Source of the DNA: Halorubrum aidingense JCM 13560
GTDB lineage: Archaea; Halobacteriota; Halobacteria; Halobacteriales; Haloferacaceae
Assembly: GCF_000336995.1 (NCBI RefSeq)
Contig: NZ_AOJI01000029.1
Location: 1-54,190, forward strand
DNA: 54,190 nt
Direction: 5' to 3'
Of this stretch, positions 8,514-17,165 are shown piece by piece (within the stretch, counting starts at the first letter, position 1; every line of letters begins with the position of its first letter). Made by a program: the position numbers and the translations under genes. The notes beneath the pieces are model-generated. The model made no database searches. It was not told where the DNA came from and was given only the letters and a program-made list of their open reading frames with translations.

Positions 8514-9817
8514 TCGGATCTCCCCTCCTCGCCCGTCGCGGCGCGTTCGCCCGCCGCCAGCCCGCGGTCCAGGTCGGCGATCACGTCGTCGGGGTCCTCG
8601 ATCCCGACGGAGAGCCGGAGCATGTCCGGGAAGACCCCGGCGAGCCGCTGTTGGGTCTCGTCCATCTGCGCGTGGGTGGTGGACGCGGGGTGGATGACGA
8701 GCGTCTTCGCGTCGCCGATGTTCGCGAGGAAGCTCGTCAGATCGACGGCCTCACAGAACGTCTTGGCGGCCTCGTAGCCGCCGTCGACACCGAACGTGAC
8801 CATCCCCCCGTAGCCGTCGAGGTACTCGGCGGCGTTGTCGTGGGTGGGGTGGTCCTCGAAGCCGGGGTACGTCACCCAGTCGACCCGGTCGTCGCCCCGG
8901 AGGAACTCGGCGACGGTCCGGGCGTTCTCGCAGTGCCGGTCCATTCGGAGCGGGAGCGTGTTGAGTCCCTGGATCGTCTGCCACGCGTCGAACGGGGACT
9001 GTTGGCCGCCGGTGGGGCGCACCCCGCGCTGGCGGGCGACGTTGGCGAAGGCGGCGTCGCCGAACTGCTCGACGAAGTCGATCGGGTAGGCGGGGGACTG
9101 GCCGTCGAGTTCGTCGTAGTCGGCGTCGGGGTGGTCCCACGGGAACTGGCCGCCGTCGACGACGATCCCGCCGACGGTCGTCCCGTTGCCCGTGATCCAC
9201 TTCGTCGTCGACTCCCAGACGATGTCGGCGCCGTGCTCGAACGGCCGACAGAGGTACGGGCTCGCGAAGGTGTTGTCGACGACGAGCGGGACGGCGTTCT
9301 CGTGGGCGATCTCGGCGAGCCGCTCGAAGTCGGGCGTGACGAGCGAGGGATTCGCGACCGTCTCCACGTGGACGAACGCGGTGTTCTCGTCGATCACGTC
9401 GGCGTACGCGTCGTAGTCGAGCGTGTCGACGAGCCGCGCTTCGACCCCGCGACGGCTCGCGATGCTCGTGAGGTACGCGGCCGTCCCGCCGTACATCTCC
9501 GAACTGGCGACGACGTTGTCGCCCGCGCTCGCGAGCACCGTCGCGATCGCGTCGAACGCCGCCATCCCCGAGCCGGTCGCGACCGCGTCGGACCCGCCCG
9601 ACAGGTCGGCCAGCCGGTCTTCGAGCACGCTCACCGTCGGGTTGGAGAGCCGGGAGTAGATGTGGCCCTCCGCCCGGAGCGCATACTGCTCGGCCGCCGT
9701 GTCCGCGTCGTCGAAGACGAAGGAGGTCGTCTGGTGAATCGGGGTCGCGCGCGCTCCTGTCGCCGGATCGGGCTCGGCGCCGGCGTGGAGACTCCGGGTG
9801 TTGAACCCACGTGTCAT
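8510..9817 (-). CDS. metY: O-acetylhomoserine sulfhydrylase (aminocarboxypropyltransferase), copy 1
   Basis: This 435-residue PLP enzyme of the Cys/Met metabolism family makes homocysteine from O-acetylhomoserine and sulfide. The Schiff-base lysine is Lys206 in [17 protein letters not shown] and YSRLSNPT are the cofactor and substrate loops typical of the family. I chose the ATG at 9817 (MTRGFNTRS) because a TATA-like box lies 26-35 bases upstream, which fits a leaderless transcript. It is the first gene of the metY-metX operon. A second paralog is at 52.2 kb. Confidence 0.93.
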   Translation of the reverse strand: MTRGFNTRSLHAGAEPDPATGARATPIHQTTSFVFDDADTAAEQYALRAEGHIYSRLSNPTVSVLEDRLADLSGGSDAVATGSGMAAFDAIATVLASAGDNVVASSEMYGGTAAYLTSIASRRGVEARLVDTLDYDAYADVIDENTAFVHVETVANPSLVTPDFERLAEIAHENAVPLVVDNTFASPYLCRPFEHGADIVWESTTKWITGNGTTVGGIVVDGGQFPWDHPDADYDELDGQSPAYPIDFVEQFGDAAFANVARQRGVRPTGGQQSPFDAWQTIQGLNTLPLRMDRHCENARTVAEFLRGDDRVDWVTYPGFEDHPTHDNAAEYLDGYGGMVTFGVDGGYEAAKTFCEAVDLTSFLANIGDAKTLVIHPASTTHAQMDETQQRLAGVFPDMLRLSVGIEDPDDVIADLDRGLAAGERAATGEEGRSE

Positions 9818-9842
9818 GTGTGTAGTGCATATATCCTCAGAC

Positions 9843-9852
9843 ATCTATAACC
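9843..9852 (-). promoter_or_regulatory. TATA-like box of metY-metX
   Basis: On the minus strand the sequence CGGTTATAGA lies about 26-35 bases before the metY ATG at 9817, the distance expected for a leaderless archaeal transcript. Confidence 0.55.
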
Positions 9853-9910
9853 GTCAGTTACGGCAAGTGATGCCTCTGTCGGCCGCGCGGGCGTCGGCGT
9901 CTCGTGGTCG

Positions 9911-9919
9911 CTTTTTATT
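9911..9919 (+). promoter_or_regulatory. TATA-like box of the epimerase gene
   Basis: CTTTTTATT lies 22-30 bases before the ATG at 9941, which fits a leaderless transcript running away from metY. Confidence 0.5.
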
Positions 9920-9940
9920 CGTCCGGAGCGGACGGCGATC

Positions 9941-10957
9941 ATGCGCGTGCTCATCATTGGCGGAACCGGACTCATCAGCACCGGGATCGCCCGACAGCTC
10001 GTCGCGGCCGGCCACGAGGTCGTCGCGTTCACCCGCGGAACCACCGACGCGGACGTTCCGGAGGCCGTTCGGTTCCGACACGGTGACAGAAGCCGTCGCG
10101 AGGATCTCGATCGAGTCGCCGCCGAGGTCGACCCGGACTGCGTGATCGACATGGTGTGTTTCGGCCCCGAGACCGCCCGCGACGCCGTCGACGCGTTCGC
10201 CGGCGTCGCCGACCAGTACGTCTTCTGTTCGACGGTCGACGTCTACCGGCGGCCGCCGGCGGACCAGCCGATCACGGAGTCCGCGCCCCGAGAGTCGGAG
10301 ACCGACGCGGCGCCCGTCAGCGACTACGCCGCCGACAAGGCCGCCGCCGAGGACGTCTTCTTCGACGCGCACGGCGACGCGTTCGCGACGACCGTGATCC
10401 GTCCGTGGAGCACCTACGGCGACCGGGGCCCCGTCCTCCACACGCTCGGGTCGGGAACGTACTACCTCGACCGGATCCGCGAGGGGAAGCCCGTGATCGT
10501 CCACGGGGACGGCACCGCCCTGTGGGGACCGTGTCACCGCGACGACGTCGCCGGCGCGTTCGTCGGCGCCGTCGGGAACGCGTCCGCCCACGGCGAGGCC
10601 TACCACGTCACGAGCGGGGAGCCGATGACCTGGAACCAGTACCACCGTCGAGTCGCGAGCGCCCTCGACGCCCCCGAGCCCGAACTCGTCCACGTGCCGA
10701 CCGACCTGCTTTGCGAACGGCTTCCCGAGCGGACCGACCTGCTCGCCGACCATCTCCGATACACCACCGTGTTCGACAACGCGAAGGCCGAGCGAGACCT
10801 CGGCTTCGCGTACACGATCGACTTCGAGACGGGCGTTCGCCGGGCGGCCGACGCGCTCGAATCGACGGGCGATATCGACCCGTGGGACGCGGAGTCCGAC
10901 GACGCCGTGATCCGGGAGTGGCGCGAGGCGACCGCCGCGTTCGTCGGCGGGCGCTGA
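9941..10957 (+). CDS. NAD(P)-dependent epimerase/dehydratase-type protein (extended SDR)
   Basis: This 338-residue Rossmann protein starts with the nucleotide-binding motif GGTGLISTG. The active-site motif is YAADKAAAED (YxxxK). It has the WSTYGDRG-like element of extended short-chain dehydrogenases and a C-terminal substrate domain. Such enzymes act on nucleotide sugars or other carbonyl substrates in the cytoplasm. The substrate is not evident, and the isolated location gives no pathway. A TATA-like box precedes the ATG, which opens with MRVLIIGG, so the start is secure. Confidence 0.85.
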   Translation: MRVLIIGGTGLISTGIARQLVAAGHEVVAFTRGTTDADVPEAVRFRHGDRSRREDLDRVAAEVDPDCVIDMVCFGPETARDAVDAFAGVADQYVFCSTVDVYRRPPADQPITESAPRESETDAAPVSDYAADKAAAEDVFFDAHGDAFATTVIRPWSTYGDRGPVLHTLGSGTYYLDRIREGKPVIVHGDGTALWGPCHRDDVAGAFVGAVGNASAHGEAYHVTSGEPMTWNQYHRRVASALDAPEPELVHVPTDLLCERLPERTDLLADHLRYTTVFDNAKAERDLGFAYTIDFETGVRRAADALESTGDIDPWDAESDDAVIREWREATAAFVGGR

Positions 10958-11004
10958 GGGCTCGAAGCGACAGTTTATCCCCCACGACGCGCCAACGAGC
11001 GGTA

Positions 11005-12426
11005 ATGGCAGCCGCCGGCACACCCGTACCCGACCTCGCTGAGCGCGCCGACGCCTGCGCCGACCGACTCCGGTCGGCGGACCGCGTCCTGCTCGCCTCT
11101 CACATCGACGCGGACGGGCTCACCAGCGCCGCGATCGCCTCCACGGCCCTCGCTCGCGCCGGGATCGACCACGAGGTCGTCTTCGAGAAGCAGCTCGACG
11201 AGGCGTCGATCGCCGGGATCGCGGCCCGCGAGTTCGAGACGGTGCTTTTCACCGACTTCGGCTCCGGACAGCTCGACGTGATCGCCGACCGCGAGGCCGC
11301 CGGCGACTTCACCCCTATCATCGCCGATCACCACCAGCCGGCCGACGCGGACACCGAGTTCCACCTCAACCCGCTCTTGGAGGGGATCAACGGCGCGAGC
11401 GAGCTGTCGGGGGCGGGCGCGAGCTACGTCCTCGCCCGGGCGCTCGAAGGCCCCGACGGCGACAACCGCGACCTCGCCGCGCTGGCGATCGTCGGCGCCG
11501 TCGGCGACATGCAGGACTCCGACGGCGGCCTCGTCGGGGCCAACGAGGCGATCGTCGCCGACGGCGTCGACGCCGCCGTCGTCGAAACGCGGACCGACCT
11601 CGACCTGTACGGCCGGCAGACCCGACCGCTCCCGAAGCTGCTGGAGTACGCGTCGGACGTGCAGATCCCCGGCGTGTCGAACGACGAGGCGGGCGCGATC
11701 GCGTTCCTGACCGACCTCGACATCGACGTGAAACGCGACGGCGAGTGGCGCCGCTGGGTCGACCTCGACGGCGAGGAGCGACGGACGCTCGCGTCTGCGT
11801 TAATGCGTCGCGCCGTCGCGTCCGGCGTCCCCGCAGATCGGATCGAGGCACTCGTCGGCACCTCCTACACGCTCGTCGACGAGGAGCCGGGGACGGAGCT
11901 GCGGGACGTGAGCGAGTTCTCCACGTTGCTCAACGCCACCGCCCGCTACGACCGAGCCGACGTGGGGCTCGCCGTGTGTCTCGGAGATCGGGGCGACGCG
12001 CTCGCCGAGGCGCGGCGACTCCTTCGCACGCACCGGCGGAACCTCTCGGAGGGGCTCCAGTGGGTGAAGACGGAAGGCGTCACTCACGAGGACAACCTCC
12101 AGTGGTTCGACGCGGGGTCGCGGATCCGCGAGACGATCGTGGGTATCATCGCCGGGATGGCCATCGGGTCGCCGGCCGTCGATCGGTCCAAGCCGGTGAT
12201 CGCGTTCGCCGAAGAGAGCGCCGAGGAACTGAAAGTGTCCTCGCGCGGCTCGCACGCGCTGGTCCGACAGGGACTCGACCTCTCGGTCGTGATGCGCGAG
12301 GCGAGTCAGTCGGTCGGCGGCGACGGCGGGGGTCACGACGTCGCCGCCGGGGCGACGATTCCGGCCGACACACGCGACGCGTTCGTCGAGGCGGCCGACC
12401 GGCTCGTCGGCGAACAGCTGTCGTGA
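11005..12426 (+). CDS. DHH/DHHA1 phosphoesterase, RecJ-like single-strand exonuclease
   Basis: This 473-residue protein has the metal-binding motifs of the DHH superfamily in order. SHIDADGLTSA is near residue 32, FTDFGSGQ near residue 84, IADHHQPADAD just after (the DHH motif) and VGAVGDMQDS further on. The C-terminal DHHA1 domain has GGGGHDVAAGA. The archaeal RecJ-like group includes 5'-3' or 3'-5' single-strand nucleases tied to replication and repair; the polarity cannot be predicted here. The ATG at 11005 follows a TATA-like GTTTATCC at about 10973-10980. A frame extending upstream across the epimerase gene is a shadow, not an N-terminal extension. Confidence 0.9.
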   Translation: MAAAGTPVPDLAERADACADRLRSADRVLLASHIDADGLTSAAIASTALARAGIDHEVVFEKQLDEASIAGIAAREFETVLFTDFGSGQLDVIADREAAGDFTPIIADHHQPADADTEFHLNPLLEGINGASELSGAGASYVLARALEGPDGDNRDLAALAIVGAVGDMQDSDGGLVGANEAIVADGVDAAVVETRTDLDLYGRQTRPLPKLLEYASDVQIPGVSNDEAGAIAFLTDLDIDVKRDGEWRRWVDLDGEERRTLASALMRRAVASGVPADRIEALVGTSYTLVDEEPGTELRDVSEFSTLLNATARYDRADVGLAVCLGDRGDALAEARRLLRTHRRNLSEGLQWVKTEGVTHEDNLQWFDAGSRIRETIVGIIAGMAIGSPAVDRSKPVIAFAEESAEELKVSSRGSHALVRQGLDLSVVMREASQSVGGDGGGHDVAAGATIPADTRDAFVEAADRLVGEQLS

Positions 12427-12441
12427 GGACGGGACGTCCGG

Positions 12442-12479
12442 CGTCGAGCGGCGAACGCGACGTCGAGCGGCGAACGCGG
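12442..12479. repeat. 19-bp unit in two tandem copies
   Basis: The unit CGTCGAGCGGCGAACGCG plus one variable base occurs twice head-to-tail in the convergent spacer between the DHH gene and the response-regulator gene. It looks like a recent local duplication. Confidence 0.7.
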
Positions 12480-12487
12480 CCTCGGGC

Positions 12488-13051
12488 TTAGGCCTCGCCG
12501 AGGTCGCGGAACATCGCGCGATAGTCGTCCGAAGAGAGCGACTCGCCGAGGTCGTCGATGTCGGCGTCGAGGGCCGCCAACCGATCGACCAGTTCGGCGT
12601 ACGACTCGTTTCCCTCGCGCTGGGCCGCCGGCTTCTGCGAGTTGAGAACCGCGCGCTTGCTCGCGAGCGCCGCGGCCTCTTGCACGAGGCCGTCGTACTC
12701 GCTGCGCGTCAGCAAGGTGTCGATCGCCGCCAGCAGCTTCGTGCGGCTAACGGGCTTGGTGAGGTACAGATCGAAGCCCATCCCGATGATGTCGAAATCG
12801 GGCTCGACGGCGGTGACCATCGCGACGCGACAGTCGTATCCCGACTCACGGATGTGTTCGAGAACGTCGTCACCGCTCCCGTCGGGGAGCCGTCGGTCGA
12901 GCAGCACGACGTCGATCTCGCCGTCGACCCGGTCGATCGCCTCGGCGGCGGTCTCGGCGGTCGCGACGTCGTACCGCTCTTCGAGGAAGCCCGCGTACAG
13001 CGCGGCGATGTCGGGTTCGTCTTCCACGACGAGGACGGACGGAGTGCTCAC
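12488..13051 (-). CDS. response regulator with HalX output domain
   Basis: This 187-residue protein has an N-terminal receiver domain. Its acidic pocket is EDEPD at residues 10-14, the phospho-acceptor is Asp52 (LLDRRLPDG) and the conserved Lys99 lies in LTKPVS. The C-terminal ~75 residues form the helical HalX domain known only in haloarchaea, whose output is undefined. The partner kinase is not adjacent; the histidine kinase at 39.2 kb is far away. It is transcribed divergently from the KaiC-like gene and may share a control region with it. Confidence 0.9.
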   Translation of the reverse strand: MSTPSVLVVEDEPDIAALYAGFLEERYDVATAETAAEAIDRVDGEIDVVLLDRRLPDGSGDDVLEHIRESGYDCRVAMVTAVEPDFDIIGMGFDLYLTKPVSRTKLLAAIDTLLTRSEYDGLVQEAAALASKRAVLNSQKPAAQREGNESYAELVDRLAALDADIDDLGESLSSDDYRAMFRDLGEA

Positions 13052-13194
13052 CGCCGATCACCGCCGGACGCGACGGGACACGCTTCACCGGGCATACAGG
13101 ATGGCTAGTGTGTCGAGAAATAAAGCTGTCGCCGTCCGTGCCGGCGATCGGTCGGCGACTGCCGCCGACCGAGACGGCGCTCCGTCGGATCGTC

Positions 13195-13203
13195 TTTTAT
13201 ATA
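13195..13203 (+). promoter_or_regulatory. TATA box of the KaiC-like gene
   Basis: TTTTATATA lies 25-33 bases upstream of the ATG at 13228, ideal for a leaderless archaeal transcript. This decides the start over an earlier GTG at 13108. Confidence 0.65.
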
Positions 13204-13227
13204 CTCGCGTCGCCAAAGACGAGACGA

Positions 13228-13956
13228 ATGTCAGAACTCGTCTCCACCGGGGTCGAGGGGCTCGACTCGATCCTCACCGGCGGAATCACGGAGCGGTCGA
13301 CGGTCCTCGTCTCCGGGAACCCCGGGACCGGAAAGAGCATTTTCGGGATCCAGTACCTCTACCACGGCATTACTGAACACGGCGAGCGCGGCGTATACGT
13401 CTCCTTCGAGGAGGACGAGACGGACATCCGCGGCGCCGCCGAGTCGATCGGGCTCGAGGGCTTCGGCGACGCCGTCGACGACGGCGATATCGTGATCTTG
13501 GACAAACGCGAGATGCTCAGAGAGACCGATTTCTCGACGGCGGTCGACCGGCTGCTCGACACCATCGAAGACGGCGACTTCGACCGGCTGGTTCTCGACT
13601 CGCTGTCGATGTTCCAGCTCTTTTTCGACGCCGAACAGGAGAAGCGGACGTACCTGCTGAAGTTCTCGGACATCCTCAAGGCCAACGGGTTGACCTCGCT
13701 GCTTATCAACGAGCAGGGGGCGGTGTTCCCCGACACCGAGGTGGGGCTGGAGAACTTCCTCACCGACGGGAACATCTACTTCATCCAGACGCCGACCGAC
13801 TCCGGCGTCAACCGGTACGTGTGGGTGGCGAAGATGCGGAAACAGGACATCGACACCGACATCTTCCCGATGGAGATCGGCGAGGGAGGGATCACGGTCC
13901 ACGAGCGGGCCGGCGGGTTCTCGATGATGGGGCGATCTGACGAGCCGTCGTTTTAA
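13228..13956 (+). CDS. single-domain KaiC-like RecA-superfamily ATPase
   Basis: This 242-residue protein starts MSELVSTGVEGLD, the classic KaiC-like opening. The Walker A motif is GNPGTGKS (residues 30-37, Lys36) and the Walker B strand is RLVLDSLS. It has one ATPase domain rather than the two of cyanobacterial KaiC, so a circadian clock is not implied. Haloarchaeal KaiC-like (Cir) proteins have been linked to cell-state control and motility in Haloferax. The position just upstream of the archaellin genes makes a regulatory role in motility reasonable but unproven. ArlH, encoded at 26.8 kb, is a distant paralog. Its end faces the winged-helix gene. Confidence 0.85.
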   Translation: MSELVSTGVEGLDSILTGGITERSTVLVSGNPGTGKSIFGIQYLYHGITEHGERGVYVSFEEDETDIRGAAESIGLEGFGDAVDDGDIVILDKREMLRETDFSTAVDRLLDTIEDGDFDRLVLDSLSMFQLFFDAEQEKRTYLLKFSDILKANGLTSLLINEQGAVFPDTEVGLENFLTDGNIYFIQTPTDSGVNRYVWVAKMRKQDIDTDIFPMEIGEGGITVHERAGGFSMMGRSDEPSF

Positions 13957-13978
13957 GCATCGAGTCGACTGGGTGGGC

Positions 13979-13992
13979 CCGGGGCGCCCCGG
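13979..13992. terminator. GC palindrome between convergent genes
   Basis: CCGGGGCGCCCCGG is a perfect 14-base palindrome in the 53-base space between the ends of the KaiC-like and winged-helix genes. It may act in transcript termination on both strands; no T-run follows, so this is weak. Confidence 0.3.
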
Positions 13993-14009
13993 AGTCGGCT
14001 CCGTGACCG

Positions 14010-14348
14010 CTACTGGCCCGACGAGAGGTCGCGCCACACGTCGTCGAGGCGGTTTTTCACGGCGGATCGCTCTTCGACTTCGACGGTGAGCCCGTCGCGG
14101 AAGTCGACACCGACGCCGTCGACTTTCCGCCGATACACCTTCACGCGGCGATGCTCGTCGGAGAGCGGCCGGTCGTGGAGTTCGAGCAGATCGGCCTCTT
14201 CAAGCTCGTTGATCCGGCGGTAACACGTCGCGATCGGGACTTCGAGCTCGTCGCTCAGGTCCTGTGCGGACTTCGCGTCCCCCGTCGCCGTCAGGATGTC
14301 CGTGTTGTACTTGTTGCCGAGCACCGTGATCAGATCGTCCCCCACCAT
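14010..14348 (-). CDS. winged helix-turn-helix transcription regulator
   Basis: This 112-residue protein has an ArsR/MarR-type winged helix in its first ~70 residues. The recognition part reads ELEVPIATCYRRINELEEA, followed by the wing with RRVKVYRRKV. No metal-binding or ligand domain is visible. The HTH is typical of haloarchaeal regulators that pair with a small membrane protein, and here a small membrane protein gene is divergent to it. The ATG at 14348 fits the TATA-like box at 14377-14384. A 17-base motif at 14351-14367 overlaps the expected transcription start, so self-repression is possible. Confidence 0.85.
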   Translation of the reverse strand: MVGDDLITVLGNKYNTDILTATGDAKSAQDLSDELEVPIATCYRRINELEEADLLELHDRPLSDEHRRVKVYRRKVDGVGVDFRDGLTVEVEERSAVKNRLDDVWRDLSSGQ

Positions 14349-14350
14349 TC

Positions 14351-14367
14351 ACGTTATCGTTGTTGAT
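14351..14367 (-). promoter_or_regulatory. possible operator over the regulator's transcription start
   Basis: ACGTTATCGTTGTTGAT lies between the TATA-like box and the ATG of the winged-helix gene. It matches 15 of 17 bases with 7151-7167 upstream of the acyl-CoA synthetase gene. Confidence 0.35.
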
Positions 14368-14376
14368 TTTTACAGC

Positions 14377-14384
14377 TTAAAAGG
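14377..14384 (-). promoter_or_regulatory. TATA-like box of the winged-helix gene
   Basis: On the minus strand TTTTAAGC lies 29-36 bases before the ATG at 14348. Confidence 0.45.
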
Positions 14385-14503
14385 ATACCGGTGATCCGTA
14401 GGATCCGAAAAGACACCACGAGACGGCGTCGAGAGTCGTACCGTTCGATCGTCGGTGAATGCAGATTCGCCGTGTTATCGGCGGTGATAGCCGCCACCGT
14501 GGG

Positions 14504-14510
14504 TTTATAA
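14504..14510 (+). promoter_or_regulatory. TATA-like box of the small membrane protein gene
   Basis: TTTATAA lies 23-29 bases before the ATG at 14533, which favours that start over the GTG six bases upstream. Confidence 0.5.
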
Positions 14511-14532
14511 CTCGACTCCGAACAGGGTGCGT

Positions 14533-14871
14533 ATGGAACTGATCGAGGGGTTGTATCTCGTGACGACCACCATTCTCGCCGGCGCGAGCGCGACGCTGTT
14601 GGCGTTCGCGCTGTCGGCGTATCGGTCGTCGGGCCGCACGGCGATGGCGTACCTGGCGGTCGGGTTCGGGCTGGTCGTCGTCGCCGCCGTGGCGACGCCC
14701 GTCGCCGCGTTCCGGACCGCCTTCGGCAACGCGCAGGCGCTGCTGCTCGTCAACACCGGCCTGATCGCGGCGTCGATGGCGCTCGTCGCGGGGAGCCTGG
14801 CCGTCTACGAACCCGGCACGCGGGAGTTCGTCATCCCGGATTCCGAACTGTCGCGGCTCCAAGAGCGGTAG
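14533..14871 (+). CDS. small haloarchaeal membrane protein (possibly DUF7521)
   Basis: This 112-residue protein has three hydrophobic segments: about residues 8-28 (YLVTTTILAGASATLLAFAL), 38-58 and 72-92. A short hydrophilic tail contains YEPGTREFVIP. The pattern matches small haloarchaeal membrane proteins that sit next to winged-helix regulators; I recall the name DUF7521 but cannot verify it. The divergent arrangement with the HTH gene suggests that the pair forms a membrane-linked regulatory unit. It is the last gene before the archaellin promoter region. Confidence 0.8.
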   Translation: MELIEGLYLVTTTILAGASATLLAFALSAYRSSGRTAMAYLAVGFGLVVVAAVATPVAAFRTAFGNAQALLLVNTGLIAASMALVAGSLAVYEPGTREFVIPDSELSRLQER

Positions 14872-15151
14872 CGCCGAGCCCGCGCCGATCGGCTCCGGTC
14901 GGCGGACCGATCGGCGAGCAACCCCGTCCGCTTCGCCCCCGTCACGACGACGACACCCAAATATTCACTGTCGAGAATCGCGTCGAATCGTCGTTAATAA
15001 TTATATAAACTATCGCCGTAAAAATAACCCGATAATCGCATGACTGCACAGTTTTATCAGATCAGATAACCAGCACAGTGTCTTTAATAGGGAATTTCGA
15101 CTCCCTAACGATAACGCCCGCCGGGCAGGCCGGGGGCCCACGCAACACACA
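14872..15151 (+). promoter_or_regulatory. archaellin upstream region, AT-rich with long leader
   Basis: These 280 bases change abruptly from GC-rich to AT-rich at about 14955. TATA candidates are AATTATATAAAC (about 14998-15009), GTTTTATC (about 15051-15058) and TCTTTAATA (15081-15089). The stretch just before the ATG at 15152 is G/C-rich (15114-15145). Unlike most genes here, the archaellin ATG has no TATA box at the leaderless distance, so a leader of 50-120 bases is likely. Confidence 0.5.
15088..15107 (+). promoter_or_regulatory. 6-bp inverted repeat in the archaellin upstream region
   Basis: TAGGGA and TCCCTA are separated by 8 bases and lie about 45-64 bases before the first archaellin ATG. 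It could be a leader hairpin or an operator. Confidence 0.35.
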
Positions 15152-15742
15152 ATGTTCGAAACCATATCCGACGAGGAAGAGCGCGGTCAGGTGGGTATCG
15201 GGACACTCATCGTGTTCATCGCGATGGTGCTGGTGGCGGCGATCGCCGCCGGCGTCCTGATCAACACCGCCGGCTTCCTGCAGACGCAGGCGGAGGCAAC
15301 GGGCGAAGAGAGTACGAGTCAGGTGAGCGACCGGATACAGGTCGTGAGTCAGTCCGGTAATGTTACGGACGTTAACGGGAGTCAAGGTGTCGACGAGATC
15401 GACTTCGTCGTCGCGAAGGCACCCGGCGCCGGCAGTATCGACCTGAATCAGACGAGCGTGGAACTCATCGGAGCGAACGGACAGGTGGCGTTCCAGCTGG
15501 ATGATCTCGGTGGTAGTGTAACAATCTTCACGGACCCCACCACCAGCGACGTCGTCCTGACCGACAGCAGCGACCGGGCCGAGGTTAATGTTGATCTCGA
15601 TGATGGTGAAGTTGATTACGGCAACATCAGCTCTGGTGACCGCGTTTCGGCCACGTTCACTACAGCTTCCGGCGCGACGACTACGACCGAAATCCGTGTC
15701 CCGACGACGCTGACGAAAGGCCAAACATCGGTGAGGCTGTAA
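15152..15742 (+). CDS. arlB: archaellin, type A of pair 1
   Basis: This 196-residue class III prepilin is an archaellum filament subunit. The short charged leader ends at Arg11. Prepilin peptidase would cleave before GQVGIGTLI, leaving the long hydrophobic N-terminal helix shared by all four archaellins here. The outer domain has N-glycosylation sequons (NVT, NGS, NQT, NIS). The C terminus is [11 protein letters not shown], the type A ending. The middle uses more A/T-ending codons (GTT, GAT) than the rest of the locus, especially about 15580-15620. It lies 2 bases upstream of the type B gene, so the two are surely co-transcribed. It is the first of two A-B pairs. Confidence 0.93.
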   Translation: MFETISDEEERGQVGIGTLIVFIAMVLVAAIAAGVLINTAGFLQTQAEATGEESTSQVSDRIQVVSQSGNVTDVNGSQGVDEIDFVVAKAPGAGSIDLNQTSVELIGANGQVAFQLDDLGGSVTIFTDPTTSDVVLTDSSDRAEVNVDLDDGEVDYGNISSGDRVSATFTTASGATTTTEIRVPTTLTKGQTSVRL

Positions 15743-15744
15743 CA

Positions 15745-16422
15745 ATGTTCGAATTCATTACTAACGACGACAGCGACCGCGGCCAGGTGGGTATCGGCAC
15801 GCTCATCGTGTTCATCGCGATGGTACTCGTCGCCGCCATTGCCGCTGGTGTGCTGATCAACACCGCCGGATTCCTGCAATCGCAGGCAGAAGCGACGGGT
15901 CAGGAGAGTACGGATCTCGTCTCTGAGCGCATCGACGTAACGAGCTCAGTCGGAATCGTGAACAACAGCAGCACCGGTAATCTAGCGGAGATCCGCGTCG
16001 GTGTCGCCGGCGCCGCGGGATCCAACCAAATCGATCTGAGTTCCGCAACGATACAGGCTGTCGGTCCGAATGGACAGGAGAACCTAATCTTCACCGGGAC
16101 AAACCAGACTAACACGACCGTGGAAAGCGGTGCTACCGTCCTGACCAATACCAGTGACATCCCGGACGGAGGGTTTGCCGTGCAGGACTCCAGCGGAGAC
16201 TTCGTCCCCGCGAGTGAAGCGGTCCTGAATGACGAAGAGCGATTCACCGTCGTGTTTAACCCCGAAACAGCGCCGTTCGGTGGTGGCGTAGACTCCAATG
16301 AGTACTTCGGTGAGAGCGACTCCTCGTCGCTCGACATCGTCTCGCCCTCGGGCGCGACCACCTCCGTCGAGCTCCGCGCACCCGACCTCTTCAACGAGGA
16401 CGGCGAAGCGGTCCGGCTGTAA
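15745..16422 (+). CDS. arlB: archaellin, type B of pair 1
   Basis: This 225-residue archaellin is the longer type B subunit. The leader ends at Arg12, before GQVGIGTLI. Sequons include NNSS, NQT, NTT and NTS. It shares with the type B gene at 17166 the C-terminal segment [14 protein letters not shown] and long stretches of nearly identical DNA near the 3' end (about 16325-16425). Two archaellins of different type can build one composite filament, which is known in Halorubrum. The 2-base gap to the preceding gene is the same as in pair 2, showing that the pair was duplicated as a unit. Confidence 0.93.
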   Translation: MFEFITNDDSDRGQVGIGTLIVFIAMVLVAAIAAGVLINTAGFLQSQAEATGQESTDLVSERIDVTSSVGIVNNSSTGNLAEIRVGVAGAAGSNQIDLSSATIQAVGPNGQENLIFTGTNQTNTTVESGATVLTNTSDIPDGGFAVQDSSGDFVPASEAVLNDEERFTVVFNPETAPFGGGVDSNEYFGESDSSSLDIVSPSGATTSVELRAPDLFNEDGEAVRL

Positions 16423-16590
16423 CGCTTCGATTCGAAACAATTTATTGTCATTTTCCAGTAGTGTTGAGAGATATCTATTCTACGTCTGCCGATTATTACA
16501 TCCAATATCTTGGACCGATACCTTATCAACAGGTCTGACCTCTCGCTGAATAGAGCCCGGGAGCGGACCTCACGGGCGTTCGAGATACAA
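16423..16590 (+). promoter_or_regulatory. AT-rich spacer before the second archaellin pair
   Basis: These 168 bases are AT-rich up to about 16540, then GC-rich just before the ATG at 16591, like the spacer before pair 1. There is no coding potential. A separate promoter for pair 2 is likely, or a remnant of the original one; a frame extended upstream from 16591 is not credible because it runs through this spacer. Confidence 0.45.
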
Positions 16591-17163
16591 ATGTTCGACG
16601 CAACTACCGACGACGACCGCGGTCAAGTGGGCATCGGGACCCTCATCGTATTCATTGCGATGGTCCTGGTGGCGGCGATCGCGGCGGGTGTACTGATAAA
16701 TACGGCCGGCTTTCTGCAGACGCAGGCGGAAGCGACGGGTCAAGAGAGTACTTCGCAGGTCTCCGATCGGATCCAGATCGTGAGCCAGTCCGGCAACGTG
16801 ACCGATAACACGGTCGACGAGCTCAACTTCGTGGTCGCGAAGGCCCCGGGCTCGGGATTCATTGATCTGAACCAGACGACGATCGAGTTCCTCGGATCGG
16901 ACGGGCAAGAGACCATCCAAGTTGAGGATCTCAACACGAGCGTCGAGAACATCCTCGGCGCCGATGACGATGTACTGACCGACAGCAGCGATCGAGCGCT
17001 AGTGACCGTCGACGTCGAAGGAGACGACCTCCCCGATTACAGCGCCCTCGCAGAGGGCGACCGGATGTCCGTGACGTTCACCACGGGATCCGGCGCGACG
17101 ACGACCGCGGAGATCCGCGTCCCGACGACGCTGACCAACGACCAGACCTCGGTGAGGCTCTAA
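16591..17163 (+). CDS. arlB: archaellin, type A of pair 2
   Basis: This 190-residue archaellin has a leader ([10 protein letters not shown]) ending at Arg10 before GQVGIGTLI. The body matches the type A protein at 15152 in layout: [17 protein letters not shown], the NQT sequon region and the C-terminal [11 protein letters not shown]. Codons are more GC-ending than in pair 1. The closeness to the first type A protein over the ends, with divergence in the exposed middle, fits duplication followed by change in the surface domain. Confidence 0.92.
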   Translation: MFDATTDDDRGQVGIGTLIVFIAMVLVAAIAAGVLINTAGFLQTQAEATGQESTSQVSDRIQIVSQSGNVTDNTVDELNFVVAKAPGSGFIDLNQTTIEFLGSDGQETIQVEDLNTSVENILGADDDVLTDSSDRALVTVDVEGDDLPDYSALAEGDRMSVTFTTGSGATTTAEIRVPTTLTNDQTSVRL

Positions 17164-17165
17164 CG

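Noticed and set aside
10156..11004. N-terminal extension of the DHH protein across the epimerase gene
   Set aside because: The extension is Arg/Pro-rich and out of frame with the epimerase; a TATA-like box and ATG at 11005 explain the start.
13228..13956. Circadian KaiC
   Set aside because: Only one ATPase domain and no kaiA/kaiB; it is a KaiC-like protein of another role.
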